This document shows, in pieces, positions 9,459-17,945 of a stretch of DNA of 64,000 bases; within the stretch, counting starts at the first letter, position 1; each line of letters starts with the position of its first letter. This DNA comes from Nonomuraea jiangxiensis (GTDB taxonomy: Bacteria > Actinomycetota > Actinomycetes > Streptosporangiales > Streptosporangiaceae). Below the pieces are notes generated by a model. That model was not told the origin of the DNA. It ran no database searches and saw only the letters and a program-made list of their open reading frames with translations. The stretch covers positions 1-64,000 of the forward strand of contig NZ_FNDJ01000023.1 in the NCBI RefSeq assembly GCF_900099965.1, read 5' to 3'. The position numbers and the translations under genes are program-made.

Positions 9459-10910
9459 GTGACGGAGATCAGCTTCGAGGGCGAGCCGCGCCCCACCACC
9501 CCGGCTCCGGACCACCCCGGCGCCCCGGACACCGCACCGCCGACCGAGTTGCCGGCCGAGCGAGGGGAAACTGCGGCGCCCCTCAGCCTCGGCACGGGTC
9601 CAGGCACTGAGCCGAACACAGGGCCGAACACAGGGCCGAACACGGGCCTCCTCAGTACCGAGGAGGCGCCCCGCGGTGGCCGCGGCCACACCCGCGACTG
9701 CCTCGCCCTCGACACCGACGACGTACTGCGGCAGTGCGCCCGCCCCGGCTGCGGCCGGGCCAAGCCCGAACGCGAACCCGGCAAGGGCGGCCGCCCCAGC
9801 AAGTACTGCTGCAAGCTGTGCGCCAACGAGGCCAGCCGGGCCGCCGACAGCGCCCCCGCCGCGGCGGCCACGCATACCGCGGTCAGCGCTTTTGCCTCCG
9901 AGGCCGGCCAGATTCGCGCCCGGCTGCAGCAGCGCGACGCCCAGCTGGCCGCCGAACGCGAGGACCTGCGCCGGCTGGAGGAGCGCCTGGAGCAGGTAGG
10001 GGAAGCCATCGCCAGCCAGCTGGCCCAGGCCGAGACCGACGTGCAGCGGGCCGAATCCGACGCCGAGCAGGCCCGGGACTCGATGCGCGCCGCCCACGCC
10101 GCCCGCCAGAGGGCCGAGCAGGACCGGCAGGAGGCCCTGACCGGCCTGCAGGAGGCCCTGCACGCCCAGCACGCGGCCGAGGAGCACCGCGACCGCATTC
10201 ACAGCCAAGCCCGCGCCGACGCCGAACGCCTGGGCATGCAGATCGGCCAGCTCACCGCCCAACTGCACGACGAACAAGCCCTGACCAGGCGCCAAGCCGA
10301 GCAGCTACGCGCCCTGGACGCCGACCTCTCGCGCGCCACCGCCCTGGCCGAGCAGCGCGCCACTGCCCTGGCCGAACGCGACCATCAGCTGCACCAGGCC
10401 CACGCCGACCTTCGCCGCCTGGACGAACAACTGGAGCAGACCGGCGCGCACCTGGCCACCACCCGCCAACAGCTCGACCAGGCCACCAGCAGCGCCGAAC
10501 AGGCCCGCGCCGAAACCCGCACGGTACGCGACGACCTGGCTGAACGGCAGCGCCGCTTCGACGAAGAACGCGACCGGCTCCAGACCCAACGGGACCAGGC
10601 CCGCCTGGGCCAAGCCACCGCCGACACCCGGCTGGAGATGGCCGAACGCGAGCAGCAGACCCTACGCCGCCAGCTCGCCGCCGCCCAGGCGGCCACCGGC
10701 CTGGTGGTACCGCCGCTCGCCGACGTCGACGGCCGGCCCGGCGTGCGGCTGCCCGGCGGAGCCTTCCACGCCGTCACCCTGCAGGACGGGGTGGTGATGC
10801 TGCACTACGACGACAGCGCCATCCCCCTCGCCGACGCTCCGCAGTCGCCGGCACAGGCCCGGGCACTGAGCGCCGCCCTCCAGGCCGTCACCGCCCCACC
10901 ACCCGCCTGA
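9459..10910 (+). CDS. Zinc-finger / long coiled-coil DNA-binding-type protein
   Basis: The 483-aa protein uses a GTG start. It has a disordered Pro/Thr-rich N-terminus with a tandem NTGP repeat (residues 53-63), then a cysteine cluster (Cys93, 98, 117, 118, 121) likely to bind zinc. A coiled coil of about 265 residues follows (roughly 145-410: RRLEERLEQVGEAIASQL, repeated A-E-Q-A-R). It ends in a compact domain (VVPPLADVDGRPGVRLPGG... to 483). Layout recalls plasmid KfrA or transposon accessory coiled-coil proteins; the family is not recognised. It is divergent from a recombinase and followed by a repeat array. A degenerate second copy exists at 38030-38625, also beside a recombinase. Confidence 0.6.
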   Translation: MTEISFEGEPRPTTPAPDHPGAPDTAPPTELPAERGETAAPLSLGTGPGTEPNTGPNTGPNTGLLSTEEAPRGGRGHTRDCLALDTDDVLRQCARPGCGRAKPEREPGKGGRPSKYCCKLCANEASRAADSAPAAAATHTAVSAFASEAGQIRARLQQRDAQLAAEREDLRRLEERLEQVGEAIASQLAQAETDVQRAESDAEQARDSMRAAHAARQRAEQDRQEALTGLQEALHAQHAAEEHRDRIHSQARADAERLGMQIGQLTAQLHDEQALTRRQAEQLRALDADLSRATALAEQRATALAERDHQLHQAHADLRRLDEQLEQTGAHLATTRQQLDQATSSAEQARAETRTVRDDLAERQRRFDEERDRLQTQRDQARLGQATADTRLEMAEREQQTLRRQLAAAQAATGLVVPPLADVDGRPGVRLPGGAFHAVTLQDGVVMLHYDDSAIPLADAPQSPAQARALSAALQAVTAPPPA

Positions 10911-11330
10911 GGGCGTGGCAATCCCGTGCGGCACACGCTCCATGTTGGGTGCCACTGCATCCGTACTGACATGCACTGGCACCTCTTACTGACACTTCAT
11001 GGCAAAACACCAGGTCATCGGCTCGATCGGCAATGTCCAGATGGCATTATTGCCACCGCGTGTCAGTAGAGCAGGGTCCCTTCCGCATGGATCTCGCTGT
11101 CGAAACGCCGCAGGGCTGCGAGGTCATCACCTGCAGGGCGCAGGCGGACGACGGATGACACGGAGGCAAGCTACGACGCGGCTTCCGCTCTGAACAGGGC
11201 GCTCAACTGCGAATATAGCCCGAGGGCGCCCCCTCAACGCTGCTTACTCAAAGGATCTTGCTGACACCTCGTGGCACTCCCACTGACGCCATGTGGCATA
11301 ACCCCAGGACAACTTCGTGGCAATCCGCAC
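10911..11330. repeat. Array of ~23-bp repeats, consensus TACTGACACytcrTGGCA
   Basis: Clear copies are at 10964-10985 and 10987-11008 (tandem, 23-bp step), 11261-11280, 11283-11303 and 11307-11326 (22- and 24-bp steps), and one inverted copy at 11046-11068. Half copies with TGGCA occur at 10914-10923 and, inverted, at 10950-10958. The core is CTGACA-5 or 6 nt-TGGCA. No gene of note lies in this 546-nt gap. The spacing resembles iterons or multiple recombinase/transposase binding sites. Confidence 0.65.
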
Positions 11331-11456
11331 CGGCCACATCACCAGAAGAGCGATGGATCGTTCCCAACTCGTATTGACCACCTCCGGCCATGAGTCTTGC
11401 GCGAGAACGCCGGGTGGGAGAGAAGGGAAGTCTGCGACTCACGGGAGGGGGCGCGA

Positions 11457-13661
11457 ATGAAGCGCGCCAGGACGATTGCAGCGAGCACCGGACCGACTGT
11501 CGAGGGGGCGAAACAGGGAGAGGCTCTCAAGCTGGTCGCCCAGGAGCACACCGACCTGCCGAAGGGAGCCGTGGTCCGGCTGCTGCCGTGGATCTTACAA
11601 GTCCAGGACGCGCCCACCCAGCCCGTCAGGGTCGGACGGGTGCAGATCAGCCCCACCCCCCGTACCCCCTCCCCTTACGGGAGCAGGATGGGCGACCACA
11701 CGATCGCCTGGACCGTGCACCTGGACGTGATCAAGGCGGAGCTGTACGGCAAGACGCTGGAAGAGGCGGTCGACTGGCTGGAGAATGCCCACAACGCCGC
11801 CGCCTTGTGGATGGAAGACAGCGCCAGCCCCCAGATGCAGATGCTGAAGTGGCTGAGCGACTATGAGCAGCGCATCCCGCTGCTGGAGGACTCCTGCCAC
11901 CGCACGCGCGAATTCATCAGGGCCGCGCGGAACGGATTGGACGCCGGGATGCGCCGCGAGATCGCGGCCGGTCTCAGCTCGGCCATCGCCCATCACCTGG
12001 CCTACGTCAACTACCTGCCGTACTCCACCGTACGCAACCTGACCTCGCGCGGGTCGATCGGCTCGGCCGAGGCCCACGCCCGCGGCGTCGTCATGTACTC
12101 CGAGCGGTACATCGTGAAGGAGCAGCTCGAGCACCAGCAGGCGCAGGCGCTGCACCCGGCGGCGGGCGGCATGCCGGCGCTGTTCAGGCAGGGCGCGGAG
12201 TACTTCGCGCGGCCGCCGGAGCCGGAGGCGGTCAAGGCGGCGCTGTGGCGGCTGTTCTCCTTCGACGCCGCGTTACGCGAGACCGGCCTGGCCTACGCGA
12301 TCGACCCGGACAGCATCGGCAAGAACCGTTCCGACAACCAGGTGCTGGGCGAGATGGCCGCCAACCTGACCGGGAACCTGCACCGCCGCGCCTCCTTCAG
12401 CCTGGATCTGCAGCGGATGCAGGCGACGGCGGACGAGATCGCTGAGAGGCTGCGTAAGGTCACCGACCAGCAGCACCTGTTCAAGGCCGCGCTGACCTTG
12501 CGCAACTGCGCCCGAGACCTGCCCAACGTGTGGGGCGACGAGAAGAAGGAACTGGCCAGGTCGCTCAAGACCTACCGCACCCAGATCGGCCGCTACCTGG
12601 GCCTGGCCAAGGTGGAGGCGACCGGCGAGCAGCACCTGGCCGCCTCGGCTCCGCGACGCGTGGTGCAGATCATGTCGTCGCTGCTCCACGAGCACCAGCG
12701 GCTGTGCGCCACGGCGTACCCCTGCGGCGTGGCCTTCTCCGGCTTCCTGCAGCCCAGCCCGGGGCAGGCCGCGGTGACCCAGCTCAAGCAGCAGATCGCG
12801 GCGCTCTACCCCAAGCTCAATCTCGGCACCCGGCAGGCGGGCGAGATCCTGGCGGCCGTGGAGGCAGCGCTGGACGCGATGGCCCTGCCCGCCACCGACC
12901 AGATCAAGCCGTGGGTCGTCGACGACACCCACGACCCGCTTGTGGTGGTCTACGAGCCGGGCAAACCGCTGGTGATCAACGGACGCCCGGGGGCGCCTGC
13001 CGGCGTCTCCGGCATGGGCTGCCACACCACCGCGTGGGTCATCCAGAGCACCGCCGTGCAGAAACTGCTGCTGCGCACGCGAACGGACGATGAGGCGCTG
13101 CTCACGCTGGACCAGGCCGTAGGCCGTGATCTGGCCTCACCGGTCATGGCGCTCGACCGGCTGCTGCCGCTGGCGCAGCTGGCGGGCGGCCAGCTCCACG
13201 CGCTGTTCCAGGCGGCCTACGACACGCTGAGCGTGGAGACGCCCAGCGAGGCGGCCACCGCCTACCTGACCTTCCGCAACCTGCTGCCCTTCGCCACGGT
13301 GGATCCGGGTGACCGCGGCGGGCACGGCGAGAGTCTGACCGCCACGGAGGAGGACACGTTCGACGCCAAGGCGCTGAAGGAGCAGATCGGTCTGTCGGTC
13401 GCCGAACGCGGGCGCGTCTGGGCGGCGCTGTGCCGGCAGCTCACGGCGGTGGCCACGGAACTGGAGGAGACCCTGCTGGAAGAGGACGAGGACAGCTGGA
13501 ACACCGACACCACGATCATGGAGGCGGTCAACCAGTCGATCGCGAGACTGCGCAACCAGGCGCTGCTGCTGCGCGCGGGCACGGAAGGCGACGTGGGTAA
13601 GGAGATCATGGACGCCCGCCGGCAGGAGCACAGTGCCCTCTACCGGCAGGCTCACTCCTGA
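11457..13661 (+). CDS. Large protein of unknown function with duplicated MGxHTxAW motif
   Basis: The 734-aa protein starts at ATG 11457, which has a strong ribosome binding site (GGGAGGGGG, 6 nt upstream); an in-frame start 60 nt earlier lacks one. No signal peptide or membrane helix is visible. The motif MGDHTIAW (residues 78-85) recurs as MGCHTTAW (520-527), each followed by a helix and a second L..T..EAL-type segment, suggesting two related modules around a helical middle (YLPYSTVRNLTSRGSIGSAEA; RRASFSLDLQRMQATADEIA). The end is acidic (ELEETLLEEDEDSWNTD). A strong terminator follows. I do not recognise the family; effector- or toxin-associated functions are possible but unproven. Confidence 0.7.
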   Translation: MKRARTIAASTGPTVEGAKQGEALKLVAQEHTDLPKGAVVRLLPWILQVQDAPTQPVRVGRVQISPTPRTPSPYGSRMGDHTIAWTVHLDVIKAELYGKTLEEAVDWLENAHNAAALWMEDSASPQMQMLKWLSDYEQRIPLLEDSCHRTREFIRAARNGLDAGMRREIAAGLSSAIAHHLAYVNYLPYSTVRNLTSRGSIGSAEAHARGVVMYSERYIVKEQLEHQQAQALHPAAGGMPALFRQGAEYFARPPEPEAVKAALWRLFSFDAALRETGLAYAIDPDSIGKNRSDNQVLGEMAANLTGNLHRRASFSLDLQRMQATADEIAERLRKVTDQQHLFKAALTLRNCARDLPNVWGDEKKELARSLKTYRTQIGRYLGLAKVEATGEQHLAASAPRRVVQIMSSLLHEHQRLCATAYPCGVAFSGFLQPSPGQAAVTQLKQQIAALYPKLNLGTRQAGEILAAVEAALDAMALPATDQIKPWVVDDTHDPLVVVYEPGKPLVINGRPGAPAGVSGMGCHTTAWVIQSTAVQKLLLRTRTDDEALLTLDQAVGRDLASPVMALDRLLPLAQLAGGQLHALFQAAYDTLSVETPSEAATAYLTFRNLLPFATVDPGDRGGHGESLTATEEDTFDAKALKEQIGLSVAERGRVWAALCRQLTAVATELEETLLEEDEDSWNTDTTIMEAVNQSIARLRNQALLLRAGTEGDVGKEIMDARRQEHSALYRQAHS

Positions 13662-13670
13662 GCCGAGGCC

Positions 13671-13703
13671 GCCCGGGCTCCCCTCCGCGAGGGGAGTCCG
13701 GGC
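13671..13703 (+). terminator. Intrinsic-type terminator hairpin
   Basis: GCCCGGGCTCCCCT, loop CCGCG, AGGGGAGTCCGGGC: a 14-bp stem with one G-T pair, 9 nt after the stop of the 734-aa gene. No T-run follows, as is usual in high-GC actinomycetes. Confidence 0.75.
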
Positions 13704-13891
13704 AGGCGTGATCACTCGACGGCGCCCCACTACGTCAGGAGGTTCTGGTACCAGGTGTCGTTGGGGGGTAGACCAAGTAGGGGTGCCGTTAACGAACGTG
13801 TTACCAGCCGCCATATCTACTCTGTCCGCGCCATGGGCGACATGCTCTTTCAGTTCGCCCTGCAGGCCCATCGGCAGGATCGACGCTGAGC

Positions 13892-14133
13892 ATGACCACG
13901 GCGGCCGACCTGGCCCCTCAGACACCGTCCGAGCGGTTGGCCAACGCCCAACTGCTGGTGCTGCAGGCGATCTACCGCGAGCTTCGTCACGGCAACGACC
14001 TGGCGGCAGCGCAGACGGCGGCTTGGCGAAGCACGCCGAAGCGTTGACCGATCATGCCGACGCGATGAGCAGCCTGGGCAGCGATCTGAGGGGCCACGGC
14101 GACTCGCTCGACCGAAGCCGGTTCCGCCAGTAG
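13892..14133 (+). pseudogene. Small hypothetical protein, probably frameshifted
   Basis: ATG 13892 opens MTTAADLAPQTPSERLANAQ, LLVLQAIYRELRHGNDLAAA, but this frame stops at 14047 after AWRSTPKR. The next frame continues the same helical character (GGLAKHAEALTDHADAMSSL, GSDLRGHGDSLDRSRFRQ) to a stop at 14133. One indel near 14015-14030 would join them into a protein of about 80 aa with heptad-like spacing. Function is unknown. The stop lies directly at the start of the repeat at 14134. Confidence 0.4.
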
Positions 14134-14205
14134 CGATCGTTATCTTGGGTAGTCAGGCGAAATAGCTGGTCAGCCGCTTGAAGGTCTGTCAGGCACGTCA
14201 GGCAC
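14134..14205 (+). repeat. Left terminus-like repeat of a 7.8-kb segment
   Basis: CGATCGTTATCTTGGGT (14134-14150) is repeated exactly, inverted, at 21964-21980. The inner motif TGTCAGGCACGTCAGGCAC (14187-14205) has an inverted counterpart at 21908-21926 with one difference. The distance from outer to inner motif is almost the same at both ends (53 and 54 nt), as expected for the ends of a mobile element. Confidence 0.65.
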
Positions 14206-14290
14206 ATAGGTTGGCCGCGGCTGCCGTGCCGATGATCGTCGTGAACCCATCAGCTCGCTGATGCGCGCGAGGCGGAGCCACCCCCGCAGA

Positions 14291-14836
14291 TCACAGCGGC
14301 GTCAAGACCATGAAAATCTCGTCTCGGTCGTCACCCGGCGCCAGACGGAGGGCGCCGGGGTGGCGGCCGATTTCTTTGAAGCCCAAACCCCCATAGAAGT
14401 GCTCCAGCCCCATGCCGGATCGTGCGGCAAGGTGAAGGTGTTCCAGAGCCATATCCTCACGGGCGACCTGGCGGGCGTGGTTCATCAGGGCAGACCCGAT
14501 GCCGCGGCCTCGGAAGGCGGGGTGCGACTGGACGTGGTGCAGGGTGCCCCAGTGCGCGACGAGCGGGTGGGGATCGCGACGGACGTTCAGCCAGCCCGCC
14601 AGGACGCCATTGAGCGTGGCCAGGACCAAGCGGCTGCGGTCGGGATGCAGACCTGCGATGAGTTGCTCGGCGGCTAGGGCGACCTCCTCGACGGTCACGG
14701 GCGGGAACGGGAACCCCACGGCCCCACCGGCATTGCTGACCTCAATCCAGCAGTCGATCAGCTCGCGCGACTGGTCGGTGTCGATCTCGTCCTGGTGGCA
14801 GAGCTGACGCAACTCGGGGGCATTCCTGCTAGTCAT
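14291..14836 (-). CDS. GNAT-family N-acetyltransferase
   Basis: About 181 aa from MTSRNAPELRQLCHQDE. The C-terminal half holds the acetyl-CoA binding signature Q-S-H-P-A-F-R-G-R-G-I-G-S-A-L-M (motif A, R/Q-x-x-G-x-G/A) and the late strand/helix LEHFYGGLGFKEIGRHPG typical of GNATs. The start at 14836 was chosen over an in-frame one 30 nt upstream because homologous proteins rarely carry the short basic extension. Substrate unknown (small-molecule amine or protein N-terminus). Monocistronic. Confidence 0.8.
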   Translation of the reverse strand: MTSRNAPELRQLCHQDEIDTDQSRELIDCWIEVSNAGGAVGFPFPPVTVEEVALAAEQLIAGLHPDRSRLVLATLNGVLAGWLNVRRDPHPLVAHWGTLHHVQSHPAFRGRGIGSALMNHARQVAREDMALEHLHLAARSGMGLEHFYGGLGFKEIGRHPGALRLAPGDDRDEIFMVLTPL

Positions 14837-14990
14837 GGCCCGGATTCTCGCAAACGGTCCCGACAAGATGGGACGGTCGTTGCCCGGGCGCGGTGCCGAG
14901 GTAGAGGTGGCCGGTCAGATGGCACCAGGCCGGGGAGCGGCCGGACTGGAGCGATCTTGTCCCCACCTGCCCCCCGTGTCCGGGGGCAGG

Positions 14991-15590
14991 TCACGTACTC
15001 CTGAACAACCGGTCCAGATGCACGTCGATCGCGGCGAGCGCGTCCTGGGGCTCGATCACGTCGAGTTCGATCAGAGAGGTGAAGCCGGTGAGGGCGAGGA
15101 GCAGGTTGGTCTCGGTCGCCGGGTCGCGGCCGGAGTCGATGTACCCGTCGGCGATCGCCTGGTGGACCAACTGCTCGACGAGGGCCCGCCCTTGGACGAG
15201 GCCGCGGCGCGCCTGCTCGTGCACGGCCTCGTCGTGCAGCGCCTCCAGGACGTAGGCGGCGCTCATCCGGCTGGTCGCGCGGGCGTCGGCATGCAGGGGG
15301 AGCATTTCCGCGAGCGTCAGTCGCAGCACGTCACGGGGGTGCGGACGGTCACCGAGCTTTTCGAGCCCCTGGTGTACGCGCACCGAGGTCTGCTCGGACG
15401 CGAAGTCCATGGCGAAGGAGAGCATGGCGGTCCGGGAGGCGAAGTAGTGCTGCAGTTGCCCGAGTGACATGCCCGCCTCCTGCGCCACCACGCGCATCGT
15501 CAGCTGTGTGACGCCGCGCTGCTCCACCACCCGCCACAGTGCGCGGGCGATCGCTTCGCGGCGTCCGCGGTGATCCACCTGTTTCGGCAT
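14991..15590 (-). CDS. TetR-family transcriptional regulator
   Basis: About 199 aa. The N-terminal helix-turn-helix is RREAIARALWRVVEQRGVTQ, VVAQEAGMSLGQLQHYFASR, the last part being the recognition helix. The C-terminal ligand-binding half is helical with LLLALTGFTSLIELDVIEP. The start is the ATG preceded by GAGGGAGGGG. It is divergent from the carboxylesterase gene with a 97-nt gap, so control of that gene is likely. Confidence 0.88.
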   Translation of the reverse strand: MPKQVDHRGRREAIARALWRVVEQRGVTQLTMRVVAQEAGMSLGQLQHYFASRTAMLSFAMDFASEQTSVRVHQGLEKLGDRPHPRDVLRLTLAEMLPLHADARATSRMSAAYVLEALHDEAVHEQARRGLVQGRALVEQLVHQAIADGYIDSGRDPATETNLLLALTGFTSLIELDVIEPQDALAAIDVHLDRLFRST

Positions 15591-15687
15591 CGCCGGCCCC
15601 TCCCTCGTACCCCGGGACTGTTCCAATACAGTTGACATAATACACCTGACCCATAATCCTGGGGTCCACTCGAGGGAAGGAATCGTC
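15591..15687. promoter_or_regulatory. Divergent promoter region, tetR/esterase
   Basis: The gap is strikingly AT-rich for this DNA. TTGACA at 15632-15637 is followed after 16 nt by TAATCC (15654-15659), a plausible promoter toward the esterase. AATAC occurs on both sides of AGTTGACAT (15625-15643), which may mark the regulator's operator. The esterase start is preceded by GGAAGGAA. Confidence 0.45.
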
Positions 15688-17178
15688 ATGTCCGAACAGC
15701 CAAAGGTACGGACCACGGAAGGCGTGGTGCAGGGGCGCTGGCGGCAGGGGCACGCGGTGTTCCGCGGCATCCCCTACGCCCAGCCCCCGGTCGGAGCGCT
15801 CCGCTTTGCCGCGCCCGCGCCGCCGCACCGCTGGGAGGGGACGAGGCAGGCGGTCGAGTTCGGCCCCGTGGTGCCGCTGTCCCTGCCGATCGACGTGCCC
15901 CCGCAGGGCACCGACTGGCTGACGCTCAACGTCGGCACTCCGGATCCCGGCGCGGCGGGACTGCCGGTGCTGGTGTGGATCCCCGTGGGCGGCTACCTCT
16001 CGGCGGCGTCGAGCGACCCGATGTTCGACCCGGCAGCGCTGGCCGAGGCGGGAGTCGTCGTGGTGACCATCAACTGCCGCGTGGGCGCGGAGGGTTTCGC
16101 GTTCCTCGACGACGTGCCGCCCAACCGCGGATTCCTCGACCAGATCGCGGCGCTGGAGTGGGTGCAGCGCAACATCGCCGCCTTCGGAGGCGACCCCGGC
16201 CGGGTCACCGTGGCCGGGGTGTCTGCCGGGGCGGGGTCGGTCGCCGCCCTGCTGACGATGAAGCCGGCGCGCGGCCTGTTCCGGCGGGCCATCGCCCATT
16301 CGGTGCCGGGGCTGCACAGCACCCCTGCGCTGGCACGGCAGGTCACCGCCGCGTTCGCGGACCGGCTCGGCGCGGCGGCCCCCACCGCCGAGGCCTTGCG
16401 CGACATCGACCCCTGGCACCTGGCCGCCGAGCTCACCTCCTTCAACGCCGGCCTCCACGCGCACCGGGAGAGCTGGGGACGCCTCACGGAGACCGGCACC
16501 GCGCTGTGCCCCGTCGTCGACGGCGAGGTCCTCCCGGAAACGCCCTGGCCCGCGCTGACCGGCGCGCGCGCGAGCGGGACCGAACTGCTCGTCGGCCACA
16601 CCCGGGACGAATTCCGGTACTTCAGCGTCATGAGCGGACGGTACGGCACCTTCACCGAGGAGGACGCCCACGCAGCCCTGGAACTGCACGCCCCGCAGCC
16701 GGACGGCGCGCGGGCCTACCGTGCCGCGTTCCCGCAGGCAGGCCCGGAGGAGCTGGTGGAGACGGTGTACTCCGACGCCCTCTTCCGCATGCCGTCACAG
16801 AAGCTGGCCGAGGCGAACGCCGCAGCCGGCGGCACCTCGTACCTGTTCGAACTGTGCTGGGTTGCCCCGGCCCTCGGCGGCATCCTGGGCGCCTGCCACA
16901 GCCTCGACGTGCCCCTGGCGTTCGGCACGCTGGACAGCCCCGTCGGTACCCAGCTCATCGGCGAGGAGCCCACTCCCGAGGCCGTCGCACTCTCCCGCGA
17001 ACTCCAGGAGGCATGGGTCCGCTTCGTCACCACCGGCGACGCGGGCTGGTCCGCCCACCGGCCCGACGGGCACCTCACCCGCGTCCTGGACACCGAGTCG
17101 AAGACTCTGCCCTACCCCGAACAGGCATCCCGCCAGATCTGGGAAGGCCACTCCCCCGCCCCCTTCGATCTCTCGTAA
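15688..17178 (+). CDS. Type-B carboxylesterase (para-nitrobenzyl-esterase-like)
   Basis: The 496-aa protein matches the carboxylesterase family along its length: FRGIPYAQPPVGALRF near the start, NRGFLDQIAALEWVQRNIAA, FGGDPGRVTVAGVSAGAGSV with the nucleophile Ser179, and LGACHSLDVPLAFGTL with the catalytic His near residue 408. The usual G-E-S-A-G elbow is G-V-S-A-G here, a common actinomycete variant. The oxyanion segment WIPVGGYLSAAS carries Pro-Val-Gly-Gly in place of H-G-G. No signal peptide; cytosolic ester hydrolysis, substrate unknown. Likely repressed by the divergent TetR protein. Confidence 0.88.
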   Translation: MSEQPKVRTTEGVVQGRWRQGHAVFRGIPYAQPPVGALRFAAPAPPHRWEGTRQAVEFGPVVPLSLPIDVPPQGTDWLTLNVGTPDPGAAGLPVLVWIPVGGYLSAASSDPMFDPAALAEAGVVVVTINCRVGAEGFAFLDDVPPNRGFLDQIAALEWVQRNIAAFGGDPGRVTVAGVSAGAGSVAALLTMKPARGLFRRAIAHSVPGLHSTPALARQVTAAFADRLGAAAPTAEALRDIDPWHLAAELTSFNAGLHAHRESWGRLTETGTALCPVVDGEVLPETPWPALTGARASGTELLVGHTRDEFRYFSVMSGRYGTFTEEDAHAALELHAPQPDGARAYRAAFPQAGPEELVETVYSDALFRMPSQKLAEANAAAGGTSYLFELCWVAPALGGILGACHSLDVPLAFGTLDSPVGTQLIGEEPTPEAVALSRELQEAWVRFVTTGDAGWSAHRPDGHLTRVLDTESKTLPYPEQASRQIWEGHSPAPFDLS

Positions 17179-17344
17179 TTGTCCGGGTCGGCTCCTACGA
17201 CTGCGACGCCGCCACTCACCTGCCCATCGGGGACAGCGCGAATTGGCGTACAGCCAGGCAACACCCGGCCCGCTTGGCATCAGATCCCACCCGAGGGTGA
17301 CGGACGACATCAAGAGCCGGGAGAGGCCGACGGGAGAGGGCCCA

Positions 17345-17560
17345 GGTCACGGATGATGCCGGCCAGGGCCCGGATGGGCTCGCTCTCCGCCTCCCTCCGC
17401 CGCACCAGCGCGTACACGGTAGCGGCTCCAGATCGGTGACCGGCAGGTAGGCGATGTCCGGCCGTGCCCAGTACCGGGTGACGTGGGCGGGGAAGAGCAC
17501 CACGGGCCCGTCCATGCTGGCGAGGGCATGGCCTCTTCCGCGTCTCGCACCACGGGGCCG
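17345..17560 (-). pseudogene. LysR-family regulator, C-terminal remnant
   Basis: The frame reads MDGPVVLFPAHVTRYWARPD, IAYLPVTDLEPL, then shifts and ends with an IRALAGIIRDLG-like tail. This matches the last 60 or so residues of LysR effector-binding domains. The DNA-binding half is absent and a frameshift lies near 17420. The remaining stretch to 17600 shows no other gene. Confidence 0.5.
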
Positions 17561-17689
17561 CGCTCGATCTAACGGCCCCGTCGGGTGAAGCGCGGGGCGT
17601 CGCCTCGGTGACGCCGGTCTCTCACCCCCAGGGCAGCGGAGTGCCGACATCGGGCGCGGCCGAGATGTCCCGGCCGCCGGATAGTTCGA

Positions 17690-17945
17690 CGGGGGCGGAG
17701 GGGGCGGTGAGGTCGCGGAAGATGGCGGTGCCGGGCCGCCACGAACGTCAGCAGTACGGAGAGCACCTCGGTGCCGAGCGGCACCCCGAGGGAGAACGTC
17801 TGGTTCCAGGACAGGCCCGTGGTGTCGAGACTGCTGGTGAACGTGCGCGCGAACCCGGCCAGCGCTCCCCGGCCTGGGCCTCGGTCAGCAGCCTGTTCAT
17901 GATCGGGGCCAGACCAAGTACGAGAGAAAGGGGCAGCGTCCCCTC
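17690..17945 (-). pseudogene. Membrane-protein-like remnant
   Basis: Two adjoining frames give LPLSLVLGLAPIMNRLLTEA and then AGFARTFTSSLDTTGLSWNQ, LGVPLGTEVLSVLLTFVAAR, joined by a frameshift near 17870. The second part resembles a transporter or membrane-protein C-terminus. The upstream boundary near 17905-17942 coincides with a sequence that recurs at 59537. Identity uncertain. Confidence 0.3.

Noticed and set aside
10911..11330. Repeat array considered as CRISPR
   Set aside because: Units are 18-19 bp with 3-5 bp between neighbours, imperfect and partly inverted; there are no spacers of uniform length and no cas genes.
15591..15687. A classical long TetR palindrome before the esterase
   Set aside because: Only a short direct AATAC repeat and AT-rich sequence were found; no clear dyad, so it is listed only as a promoter region.
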